Source: Lachnospiraceae bacterium (GTDB lineage Bacteria; Bacillota; Clostridia; Lachnospirales; Lachnospiraceae). From it: 64,000 bases of DNA. The translations under genes and the position numbers were made by a program. Below the pieces are notes generated by a model. The model did no database searches and had not been told where the DNA came from. It saw nothing but the letters and a program-made list of their open reading frames with translations. Location of the stretch: NCBI GenBank assembly GCA_902363555.1, contig CABJAM010000002.1, positions 124,001 through 188,000 of the forward strand, in the 5' to 3' direction. Positions 33,529-42,506 of this stretch are shown here, piece after piece (the first letter of the stretch is position 1; each line of letters starts with the position of its first letter).

Positions 33529-34812
33529 TTATTTTACAGAATCAACCGATAAGCTGCCATAGTAATCAAAGAACGCATCTGCGGTGATCTCCGGATTATA
33601 AGCCTTGATGAGCTTGGCCACATCCTCGCCGGTGACAGCATAGGTTCCGCTGTCGTGTAGATCATAGATCGCATTATATTCTTCGGGGCTGGTCACTGTC
33701 CAGCGCTGTACCGGGAACAGGGCGGCTGTGCCGTCGGCATTGCGCACCACATCACCGTCGCCATTGACAGAGTTGAGGATCATCGGGATCGCATTACCAA
33801 AAACAACCTCCTCACAGTCGTAAACGATACAGGTCACTACACCATCATTGAAGAAATCATGGTACGTATCACCCACTTCACCGATGGCCGCCAGCTTGAC
33901 ACTTCCAGCTTTGGGGGAGTTCATCAGCGGCTGGAACCACATGGCTACGTCAAAGGTGGATGCGATCGCATCAATATCCATATCTAAAACAGCGGCCTGA
34001 TCTGCGGTAAAGGAATCGGTTCCCGGCCAGCCTTCCACTGTACGGACAACCTCTACGGTCTTTCCGGCATCCTGGGCTTCTTTGACAGCATCGTTAAAGC
34101 CTGCGGTACGGTCCACGAACATGGGAACGCCAAAGGCAGCGCCGCCGGAGCACAGAGCGATCTTTTCACAGCCCTGCTCGATCAGGGCCTCAGCCATGCT
34201 GCGGCCGGCATTGTACTCGGCATCACCCAGTGTATAACCACCAAGATATAATTCGTTATCCTTGACAGCATCATAAGCTTCTTCGTCACCGCCGAAGCCG
34301 CCCCAGTAGTACATTCCAAGATCCATGGCAGCCTTAGCGGCATCTGCCTTGGCTTCATTATAATAACCGATAATGGCCTTGCAGCCGGCAGCAGCACAGT
34401 CGGAGATAAAGTTCAACTCACCCTCGGCATCGGCAAGACTCTCCGAAGACATGATCTCGATGTTAAAATAATTGGATAAATAGTCAAAGTAATCCAAGCA
34501 GGCCAGATACTGGTCAGCCGTGGTGTCGTATGCCACAAAGCCGATCTTCACCTTTTCCTCCGGCCAGGAGCCGTCCAGAGGGATCTGACCGGCAGCAGCG
34601 CCGCCTTCCGTTGCGGCCGTGTCTTCGGCTGCCTGCGTTGTGTCCGCATTTTCATCGGATTTCGATTCGTCAGCTTTTGCCTGTGTCTCTGTCTTCTTTG
34701 TATCCGGAGCAGCGGTATCCTTTGAACCGGAGCCGGAACTGCCACAGGCCGCCAGGCCCATGACCAATACGACCGCCAAAACCAGCGCTATAACTTTCTT
34801 CATTGAATTCAT
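33529..34812 (-). CDS. Sugar ABC transporter substrate-binding lipoprotein
   Basis: The 427-residue protein starts with a lipoprotein signal (MNSMKKVIALVLAVVLVMG then LAACGSS) and a flexible acidic/Ala linker to about residue 75. Next comes a periplasmic-binding type-1 fold starting VKIGFVAYDTTADQYL. It would capture a sugar or glycoside at the outer face and deliver it to the two permeases. ATG 34812 has AGGAGG nine to ten bases upstream. It is larger than typical ribose-binding proteins because of the linker. The ligand is not known. Confidence 0.9.
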   Translation of the reverse strand: MNSMKKVIALVLAVVLVMGLAACGSSGSGSKDTAAPDTKKTETQAKADESKSDENADTTQAAEDTAATEGGAAAGQIPLDGSWPEEKVKIGFVAYDTTADQYLACLDYFDYLSNYFNIEIMSSESLADAEGELNFISDCAAAGCKAIIGYYNEAKADAAKAAMDLGMYYWGGFGGDEEAYDAVKDNELYLGGYTLGDAEYNAGRSMAEALIEQGCEKIALCSGGAAFGVPMFVDRTAGFNDAVKEAQDAGKTVEVVRTVEGWPGTDSFTADQAAVLDMDIDAIASTFDVAMWFQPLMNSPKAGSVKLAAIGEVGDTYHDFFNDGVVTCIVYDCEEVVFGNAIPMILNSVNGDGDVVRNADGTAALFPVQRWTVTSPEEYNAIYDLHDSGTYAVTGEDVAKLIKAYNPEITADAFFDYYGSLSVDSVK

Positions 34813-34841
34813 AATTTAAAATCCTCCTATTAATTTCTTTA

Positions 34842-35813
34842 TCATCTGGGCAGCAGCTTCCCTCTGTAACTGAAGCTGGCTACCAAAACAACCACTACAA
34901 ATACCACGCCCCGCAGGATCTGGATGATCCCCGTGGACAGGCCCATGATGGTCAGGCCGCTGTTGAGCACAGTGATGATCAGCGCGCCCACCAAGCCGGC
35001 GCTGATCCTGGATTTCGGTCCGCCGGAGATGGGCATGCCGCCCAGCACAAGGGCGATCATAACATCCGTTCCCGTGGAGCCCGCCGTGGCGGAGCCGATG
35101 GTGCGGGTGCGGATGATCAATATAAAGGCTGCCAGGGCGATACCGATACTGCTGATCAAAAATGTGAGCACCTGCAGCTTTTTTGTTCCAATACCGGACT
35201 GATTGGCGCAGACCGGATTGCCGCCCATCATCTTCACCTTACTGCCCACCGGCGTATAGTTGAAAATAATAAGACAGGCGATAAAATACAACGCCAGACA
35301 GATCACATTAATGATCGTCATCTGCATAAAGTTGAAGGAAGGGATCTCCTTCACCGCATTTTTAAGATAGATCGTCGTCTCGCTCCCCATGATGACCAGC
35401 ACCACCGAGGAGATAACGAACGATAACACAATAGTAAATATGAAAAACGGCACCGTCACATAGGAGGAAAATATCCCCTTCATCAGCGCCACCAAAACGG
35501 CTACGCCGATACAAACGATCAGTGTTACTACAAGACTCCCTGTTTTCACCGCAGCCATAGCGCCCAGCACTGCCGACAGCAGCACACAGCCGCCCATGGA
35601 CATATCAAAATTTCCCACACCGAAGACGAACACTGCGCCTACGGATACGAGCGCCGTCACGATCATCTGGCTGGTCATGTTCTGCAGGTTCGTCACGGAC
35701 AACAGCTTTCCGCCGGTGGTGATGGAAAAGAAGATGATGACCAGGACCAGGCCGATGATCGGCGCCAGCTTTGCCAGGCTGCCGAGGTTTTTCTTAGTTT
35801 TTTGAGTACGCAT
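34842..35813 (-). CDS. Sugar ABC transporter permease (RbsC-like), first copy
   Basis: The protein (323 residues) has about eight membrane segments and ends with ALVLGGMPISGGPKSRISAG, then LVGALIITVLNSGLTIMGLS, the conserved CUT2 permease C terminus. It follows the ATPase gene by 18 bases. ATG 35813 is chosen because the upstream ATG 35822 touches the ribosome site. It should pair with the 32417-33427 permease. Confidence 0.91.
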   Translation of the reverse strand: MRTQKTKKNLGSLAKLAPIIGLVLVIIFFSITTGGKLLSVTNLQNMTSQMIVTALVSVGAVFVFGVGNFDMSMGGCVLLSAVLGAMAAVKTGSLVVTLIVCIGVAVLVALMKGIFSSYVTVPFFIFTIVLSFVISSVVLVIMGSETTIYLKNAVKEIPSFNFMQMTIINVICLALYFIACLIIFNYTPVGSKVKMMGGNPVCANQSGIGTKKLQVLTFLISSIGIALAAFILIIRTRTIGSATAGSTGTDVMIALVLGGMPISGGPKSRISAGLVGALIITVLNSGLTIMGLSTGIIQILRGVVFVVVVLVASFSYRGKLLPR

Positions 35814-35831
35814 ACAAATCATTCTCCTGCT

Positions 35832-37352
35832 CTAAACCATGACTTCAATAATTTCATTTTCACTCAGCTGCGGACTGCGGACAAACTCTCCGGCCAGCGC
35901 GCCGTTTTTAAGGATCAGCAGCCGGTCGCTCATACCAATCAGCTCCGGAAGCTCCTCGGAGATCATAATGATGGTCTTTCCGGCCTGCTTCATCTCGTAG
36001 ATCAACTGATACATGGCGGCCTTGACACCGATGTCCACACCCCGGGTCGGGCAGTCCAGGATAAGGATGTCGCAGTTGCGGCCGATCCATTTACCAAAAA
36101 CAACCTTCTGCTTGTTACCGCCGGAGAGATACTGGACATCCTGATCCACCGACGCGCATTTCACGGACAGGCTGTCCACCTGCGTGTTGACAAAGGTCTT
36201 TACAGCAGACTTCTTCATAATGCCCTTTGGCGCCAGCTTATCGTAGCTGGCCGATATGATGTTATCCCTGATGGTCGCCGTCAGAACCAAAGACTCCCGG
36301 TCACGGTCCTTGGATACATACCCGAGCCCATGGCTCATGGCGGTCTGGGGGCTTGTGATGGCTTCCCCGGATGGCTGATGCACGACCCTGCCGGTCAGCA
36401 GCTTCTCATCACCGAACAGCACCCGGCCCAGCTCATGCATACCGCAGTGGGAAAGACCGCCGATACCAAGGATCTCGCCTTTATGTACCTGCATGGAAAA
36501 GTTCATCAGCATCCCCGTACCGGACGTCACCTGCTGAGCTTCCAGCACAATGTCCTTATGGATGGCAGCGCCATAGTCGTTCCGGTAATAATGCCCCTTC
36601 ATCTCCCGGCCCACCATGAACCGTTTGATCGTATCCGGCACCATTTCCTCCCGGTCCAGAGTCGTCACCAGCACGCCGTCGCGCAGTACAGTGAGCGTGT
36701 CGCAGATCTCGATGAGCTCCTCCAGATCGTGGGAGATGAACACTACCGCCTTGTTCTCATCGCGCATCTTCTTCATAATATTGTAGACGATCTCACGGCC
36801 GCTCTGGGAGAGCGCCGTCGTCGTCTCGTCCACCACGAGCATCTCCGGTGCATTGTAGACCACCTTGGCGATCTCCACCAGCTTTCGGTCCTGAAAGTTC
36901 AGGGAATCGATCATGGCTGCCGGGTCCGCGCCAGTATAACCGATATTTTCCAGAGCCTTCCTGGCTTCCGCGTTCATCCGGGCTTTATTTACAAGACCAA
37001 GCTTACCGAACTTATCCTCCTCCCCGAGGAAGATGTTCTGGGCTACCGTGATGCCGGAAATGGTCCCCTGCTCCTGGACGATCATGCCGATGCCAAGCTT
37101 CGCCCCCTCGATCATACTGGATGGCCGGTGGGGCTGCCCTTTGAAATACATCTCTCCGGATGTGGGCGGCTGCATCCCGGCTGCAATGGACGTGATCGTC
37201 GATTTGCCCGAGCCGTTCTCACCGATGAGCCCGGTGATCTTACCCCGATAGACTTTAAAATCCACGCTGTTTAATGCCACGGTTGGTCCAAAGGTCTTGG
37301 TCAACCCCCGGGTCTCAAAGATCAGGGCGTCGTCCGCCTTATTATCACCCAT
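35832..37352 (-). CDS. Sugar ABC transporter ATPase, two domains (RbsA-like)
   Basis: The 506-residue ATPase has two tandem ABC domains, as RbsA/MglA/XylG proteins do. Domain 1 has Walker A GENGSGKST; domain 2 has a degenerate first loop but keeps the signature YLSGGNKQKVVFGKW and Walker B DILILDCPTRGVD. It energises import through the two permeases. It is the first gene of the transporter operon, with GAGGTG six bases before ATG 37352. The binding protein is third rather than first, a minor departure from common order. Confidence 0.93.
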   Translation of the reverse strand: MGDNKADDALIFETRGLTKTFGPTVALNSVDFKVYRGKITGLIGENGSGKSTITSIAAGMQPPTSGEMYFKGQPHRPSSMIEGAKLGIGMIVQEQGTISGITVAQNIFLGEEDKFGKLGLVNKARMNAEARKALENIGYTGADPAAMIDSLNFQDRKLVEIAKVVYNAPEMLVVDETTTALSQSGREIVYNIMKKMRDENKAVVFISHDLEELIEICDTLTVLRDGVLVTTLDREEMVPDTIKRFMVGREMKGHYYRNDYGAAIHKDIVLEAQQVTSGTGMLMNFSMQVHKGEILGIGGLSHCGMHELGRVLFGDEKLLTGRVVHQPSGEAITSPQTAMSHGLGYVSKDRDRESLVLTATIRDNIISASYDKLAPKGIMKKSAVKTFVNTQVDSLSVKCASVDQDVQYLSGGNKQKVVFGKWIGRNCDILILDCPTRGVDIGVKAAMYQLIYEMKQAGKTIIMISEELPELIGMSDRLLILKNGALAGEFVRSPQLSENEIIEVMV

Positions 37353-37755
37353 TTATTTCACCTCTTGTCCAACGGATATGCCTATTGACTAAGCAATCCG
37401 GAATATATGTCCATTATAATAATATTTTGTATAAAAATCGTCCTGGATTTTATGATTTCATAGTTTGAATTGCAATATATTTATTTTTACAATTTTGGCA
37501 ATATAAAAATCAACGACATAAATAGCACAATTTTCTTTGTATTATTCCCTATTTGATTTTTTACCCAAAATATCTGTCCTATTTTTGTATACTATCACCA
37601 ATATTAAAATAAGGAGCTGTTTTTTATGTATAATTGCAATATAATATAAGATATAGGATGCACAAAAAACACACCTCCGCCTTACCCTGTCGAAGTACGA
37701 TCATCCAGACAACGTTAGGCCGTGAGGAAACTACCACACCAATCAAGGAGAAACT
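37353..37755. other. AT-rich regulatory gap with a possible leader peptide
   Basis: This 403-base gap separates the transporter operon from the divergent AraC-GH39 gene. A minus-strand TATAAT lies near 37413. On the plus strand TATACT (37588-37593) is followed by AAGGAG (37611) and a seven-codon frame at 37626-37649 (Met-Tyr-Asn-Cys-Asn-Ile-Ile-stop), a possible leader peptide. AraC-type binding sites probably lie here, but I cannot point to repeats. Confidence 0.4.
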
Positions 37756-40260
37756 ATGTCAACTCATTATCTGAATCCGCTTACATTGCCCTTTGCACAG
37801 AAAATACAGAAGGATTTCGATTCCGCCAACCGCCTCTGCGACGCCTATATGGTCTGCTTCCTCTTAAATGGCCGTGTGGCCCTGACTTTGTCCGGAACTC
37901 AGCATATTTTGCGGACCAACGATATCTGTTTCCTTGCCCCATACGAAATGTACGCCCTGACGGCGCTCAGCCCGGACAGTTATATGCTCGTGCTGGAAAT
38001 TTCCCGGGATTTTGTGGAAACCTATTGTGGCGCAGGAAGCCGCCAGAACTTTAAGGAATGCCAGATCCGCTCCAATCTGGACAATCACCTGTACTACAAT
38101 ATTTGCCGTGAGATTGCCCGTATCATTTTCTATACGATCAATACCAAGGATTGTTCCGGACTGTATATGATCAGCGCCATTACCGCCATCATCGGCCAGC
38201 TTCTGGACAATTACGGCTGCGATCCGGAAAATGACGCTCAGCCTGGGGATTACTCCCGGGAACGGCTCATCGGTACGCTGCGTTATATCAATGAAAATTA
38301 TCAGGACCGGATCACTCTGAAGGATATTGCCGCTCATGTGGGCATCCATCCTCAGTATTTTTCCACATTTTTTAAAAAGCAGTTCCATCAGAACTTTGTG
38401 GATTATCTGAACCAGTACCGCGTCCAAAAATCCATGGCGCTGCTGATGAGTGACACGTATTCGATTACGGATATTGCCCAGCTTTGCGGCTTTTGTGATC
38501 ATAAAACTTATGGCGCGGCGTTTAAAAAGGTCCACCAAATGACCCCATCGGCCTTCCGAAAAGCTTATATCCAGGACTTTGGCAACCGGCACATTACGCC
38601 GGCTTATCCACAGGCCCTGTCCTTTGACCCTGACGACTATTTCCGTTTTTTTCAGAGATTCTGGAATGTTGCGCTGACGCAGGAGCAATCGGACAATCAC
38701 CAGCAAAAATATATTTCCCTGCATACGGATCTCACCACAGCGCGGCCCATTTTGAAAAACCGCCAGATAAAGATCAATACCGTGGGCCGGGCGGTCAGTT
38801 GTCTGCGCAGCAATATTCAGGAGTGCATCCGGACAGCAAAAAACGAGCTGGACTTTGATTACCTGCGCATCCGTGATATTTTCTCCGATGACCTTTATAT
38901 TTACTATGAAGATGGCGACCATAATGTCCGTTATAATTGGAATTATATCGATATGGTGTTGGATTTCTTCATGTCCATCGGGGTTAAACCGGTTATGGAA
39001 ATCGGCTTTATGCCATCGGCGCTGGCTTCCAAAAACCAGACATGCGGCTGGCAGTATCATCCCAATATGAGCTTTCCAAAATCCCTCGGCCGATGGTCCA
39101 ATCTGGTCACCGAATTTATTACCCACTGTATCCGCCGCTATGGCGTCCATCAGGTGCACACGTGGTATTTCGATTTCTGGACAAGCCCCAACCTTCCGCT
39201 AAAGGAGGCCTACTGGTATGAATCCCAGGAGGACTTTTTCCGATTTTATAAAGTGACATGGCAGGCGCTCAAGCGGGTCGATAGCGGGATCAAGCTGGGT
39301 TCCCCCGCATTTTCACTGCCCTCGGGCTATGACTGGTATGAAGCCTTTTTTGCTTATTGCCGCAGCAATAATATGGCTCCGGATTACGTGACCGTCCATA
39401 CCTATGGCTGCCAGGATGTTCCCCACGGAACGAGCAGCCGTTTTCCTCAGCCAAAATCCCAAAGTGAGGCCTTCACGTTTTCTTATGACAAGGACTTTCC
39501 GGAAAAGCTCATGGAGGAAATCCATAAGCTGTGCGTGCGCATGGGCTTTGATAGCCTTCCCATATTTTCCATGAGCTGGAACCTGTCCTTTATGCCCTGT
39601 GATTATACCCGGGATACATGCTTTATGGGGCCCTATATCATTTATACATTTTTGCACAGCTTAAAGCACTGTGCCGGCCTGAGCTACTGGACACTGTGTG
39701 ATACCAACGATGAATTGTACCCGGATAACCGGATGTTTTCCGGCAATCCCGGGCTTATGGATATTATCGGGTTGAAAAAACCGGCTTATTATGCGCTGGC
39801 CCTTTACCGCAGGCTGGGTCCGGACATTATGGCATATGATGACTGCCATGTGCTGGCCCGGTCGGCAGAAGGGGTTCAGCTCCTCATTTATAATTTCAGC
39901 TTTTATTTTGAGTCCTATTTAAAGGAAGCGCACACCGCACCGTCTTATACGGAACGAAATAAGTATTTTGACGCCTCCGGGGAAATTGTTTACCACCACG
40001 CACTGACGCTGACGCCGGGGATGTACACTGTCCGGCGGACACAGCTCAGTGAGGCGTTTGGCTCAACCTATAATACATGGTTAAAGACCGGATCACCGCA
40101 GATGATCGAGCCGGATCTGACAGAATATATCCGCAGTACGAGTATCCCCAAGCTTTCGCTGGAGACAGTCACCGTTACCGGAGATCTTATACTGGATACA
40201 ATTGTTCCGGAGTATGGGATCGTCCTATATGAGATTACACAGCAGATCAAGCATTTTTAG
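37756..40260 (+). CDS. AraC-family regulator fused to a GH39-like domain (active-site residues lost)
   Basis: The protein has 834 residues. Residues 1-120 form a cupin-like sensor, and about 175-275 a two-part AraC helix-turn-helix (ITLKDIAAHVGIHPQYFSTF, then SITDIAQLCGFCDHKTYGAA). The remaining 550 residues resemble GH39 beta-xylosidases. The acid/base motif WNEPN reads FWTSPN, with Ser477 in place of Glu. The nucleophile motif reads SMSWN, with Ser607 in place of Glu. It is therefore probably a sugar sensor, not an enzyme. It is divergent from the transporter operon and likely controls it. The start has AAGGAG. Confidence 0.88.
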   Translation: MSTHYLNPLTLPFAQKIQKDFDSANRLCDAYMVCFLLNGRVALTLSGTQHILRTNDICFLAPYEMYALTALSPDSYMLVLEISRDFVETYCGAGSRQNFKECQIRSNLDNHLYYNICREIARIIFYTINTKDCSGLYMISAITAIIGQLLDNYGCDPENDAQPGDYSRERLIGTLRYINENYQDRITLKDIAAHVGIHPQYFSTFFKKQFHQNFVDYLNQYRVQKSMALLMSDTYSITDIAQLCGFCDHKTYGAAFKKVHQMTPSAFRKAYIQDFGNRHITPAYPQALSFDPDDYFRFFQRFWNVALTQEQSDNHQQKYISLHTDLTTARPILKNRQIKINTVGRAVSCLRSNIQECIRTAKNELDFDYLRIRDIFSDDLYIYYEDGDHNVRYNWNYIDMVLDFFMSIGVKPVMEIGFMPSALASKNQTCGWQYHPNMSFPKSLGRWSNLVTEFITHCIRRYGVHQVHTWYFDFWTSPNLPLKEAYWYESQEDFFRFYKVTWQALKRVDSGIKLGSPAFSLPSGYDWYEAFFAYCRSNNMAPDYVTVHTYGCQDVPHGTSSRFPQPKSQSEAFTFSYDKDFPEKLMEEIHKLCVRMGFDSLPIFSMSWNLSFMPCDYTRDTCFMGPYIIYTFLHSLKHCAGLSYWTLCDTNDELYPDNRMFSGNPGLMDIIGLKKPAYYALALYRRLGPDIMAYDDCHVLARSAEGVQLLIYNFSFYFESYLKEAHTAPSYTERNKYFDASGEIVYHHALTLTPGMYTVRRTQLSEAFGSTYNTWLKTGSPQMIEPDLTEYIRSTSIPKLSLETVTVTGDLILDTIVPEYGIVLYEITQQIKHF

Positions 40261-40270
40261 CCAAAAGCTG

Positions 40271-42229
40271 TTATTTTTTCTTTTTCTTTGTGTAAATAAT
40301 GACGCCTGCGGCTATGACCGCCACGATAACGATGGCTATTATTATGTATAAAACTGGTGTAGACCCGCTTGTGGATGACTGCTGGGTTGTTTCAGGGGTG
40401 GAGGCCTGGGTGGAAGCTGCGCTTTGGGCAGGATTCGTTTCAGCGCTGGGTTCGGTTACCCCTGTGGTCTCTGTATCCTCGCTATCCTCTGTGGCTGCTT
40501 CGCTGCTCTGGTTATCAGCGGACAGGACGATGGTGCCGTCAGACTGGCGGCTGAACTGGCTGATAAATTCCCAGGCGACGTAGGAGTCGTAGGCGTAGAC
40601 CTCGTGGGATTTTGTTGTGTCCACAGCCAGACAGGTGTAGGTATTGCCGTCGGCGCTGGCATATTCGTTGACGATCATGTCGCAGTCTGCAAAGGACGGA
40701 TTCGTTTTTGTATAGGTATTATCCGGCTTCAGGCCCCAGGTTTTGTCTGCATCCGCATCATAGATATAGTTATCTGTGACATGATTCATTTTCAAAATTA
40801 CGGAGAGGATTTCATCACAATTGTTGGGCTCGCCCTGCTGATTGGGAAGTTCAGGAAGCGGTGATGTGCCTCCGGCTACATAGAATACCGGCATGATCAT
40901 ATCCTTTATCTGAAGATCCGCCAGTGTCGTGCTGTCCTCGGTCATGTATCCGGCGTCCATGGGCATGATCCCTGCAAAGTATTCCGGATATTTAGTTCCC
41001 AGATTCCACGATTTGACGGAGCCCATGGAAAAGCCGGTGGCATATACACGCGTCCGGTCAATGGCCGGGTATTGTTCAAATACAGCATTTAACAGGTCGA
41101 TCACATCATCGGTGAGCTGAGAAACATGCTGGTTAACCGCCAGGACGATGAAGCCCTCCTGCTGCCCCAAAAGCGGCCATTCAGAAGCCCAGGCGTGAAA
41201 TTCAGCATGGTTTCCGCCGCCGTGGAAAGCTACGACCAGAGGAACACTGCTCTCCTTTGTCAGATCCACGCTGTCGGGAATGTACTCATAGTACTCCGTT
41301 GTTCCACTGGTGGTCGCCAGCGTTTTTACAGTCTCCGTAATCCCCAGCGCTTCGTAGTCCGGTATTTCAAACATTTCGCTGACCTGACGGCGGTAACGTC
41401 CGTTCACTTCCTCATACAGCGCTTTGACAAGGCTGGCATCAAAGCCCTGAGCGGTATCGCTGCTTTCCACCTTAAACGCCACCTGTCCGCCGCTCACCGC
41501 CGATGCGGCTTCCTCAGCATTTTCCGGACCGTTCACGATCGTTACGGCAATGGCATCCTTCGTTTCCTCAGGAACTGCGACTGCGGATGGATTAAACAGG
41601 GCGATACTGGTCGGCGTGTTATCCACGGACATGGAGAAGCCATCCGCAAAGGTCATGGTCGTTATCACGTCCTTCATGTAATTTGCGGCGATAAAATCTG
41701 CACCGCCGCCTTCGCCATAAAGATAGATCCGGGAGGATGCTCCGGGATATTTGATGCTTTCCTCCTGGGTCGTAAAATCGGTGACCTTTGCCACGCCATC
41801 CACATAATCACTGTCCGCGCTGTCGGAATATAAGTCCAGCGCCGCTGTGTAGACAGCCTCGTCATCGGCAGCAGTCCATGTGCCGCTCTGAGCATTGGCA
41901 AAAAGAATACAGGAGCCTTTTTCTTTGGCAATTTCAGCAAGACCGGAGCTTTGGGCCGTTTCCAAAACGGAGCCTTCCGTATAATTTTCATTACCAAACA
42001 CCATGATTATAGGGCTCGTACATGTGTAAAGCCCTACGTTTTCACTGGCGGGAACATACATATAGCATGTCCTTCCGGCCACAGTCACCTCGTCCACCCG
42101 TTCCTGGGCGTTGCCGTTGCTTGAGCTGGCCGCAAGGGACGGCAGCTTAGCTGCAAATCCGGTGCAAAAGATCATCGCTGCGGTTAAAATCCAGGCCATG
42201 ATCCGTTGTCTGTACATCTTCATTTTCAT
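40271..42229 (-). CDS. Secreted, membrane-anchored esterase (PHB depolymerase/feruloyl esterase-like)
   Basis: The 652-residue protein has a signal peptide (MAWILTAAMIFCTGFAAKLP) and, after about residue 330, an esterase domain with FHGGGNHAEFHAW and the nucleophile motif ATGFSMGSVKSW. A Ser/Thr/Glu-rich linker leads to a C-terminal membrane anchor (YIIIAIVIVAVIAAGVIIY, then KKKKK). It should act outside the cell on esters of plant material. The first 300 residues contain a second, degenerate hydrolase-like domain without the catalytic motif. ATG 42229 has AAGGAG eight bases upstream. It converges with the AraC-GH39 gene, ten bases apart. Confidence 0.85.
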   Translation of the reverse strand: MKMKMYRQRIMAWILTAAMIFCTGFAAKLPSLAASSSNGNAQERVDEVTVAGRTCYMYVPASENVGLYTCTSPIIMVFGNENYTEGSVLETAQSSGLAEIAKEKGSCILFANAQSGTWTAADDEAVYTAALDLYSDSADSDYVDGVAKVTDFTTQEESIKYPGASSRIYLYGEGGGADFIAANYMKDVITTMTFADGFSMSVDNTPTSIALFNPSAVAVPEETKDAIAVTIVNGPENAEEAASAVSGGQVAFKVESSDTAQGFDASLVKALYEEVNGRYRRQVSEMFEIPDYEALGITETVKTLATTSGTTEYYEYIPDSVDLTKESSVPLVVAFHGGGNHAEFHAWASEWPLLGQQEGFIVLAVNQHVSQLTDDVIDLLNAVFEQYPAIDRTRVYATGFSMGSVKSWNLGTKYPEYFAGIMPMDAGYMTEDSTTLADLQIKDMIMPVFYVAGGTSPLPELPNQQGEPNNCDEILSVILKMNHVTDNYIYDADADKTWGLKPDNTYTKTNPSFADCDMIVNEYASADGNTYTCLAVDTTKSHEVYAYDSYVAWEFISQFSRQSDGTIVLSADNQSSEAATEDSEDTETTGVTEPSAETNPAQSAASTQASTPETTQQSSTSGSTPVLYIIIAIVIVAVIAAGVIIYTKKKKK

Positions 42230-42506
42230 TTTTTCTTCTCCTTTCAATCGTTAAGCAGACAGACTGCGGCGTCACCGTTTACAGTGATCGGATAGTTCCC
42301 GGCAGCTTCTGCAATACAGGTATCATAGCACGCCCCCGTTTTTGGATAAATGTGATTTTTTAATATTTATATAGATATATATTGCTTCTATTTTAATTTT
42401 AAGATACTATCTGTTTATAAATATCAATAATAAGCCTATTAATATTCAATACGCCAATTAAAATTCAATCCTACATATATCCTACGAAGGAGATGGAGAC
42501 ACAAAA

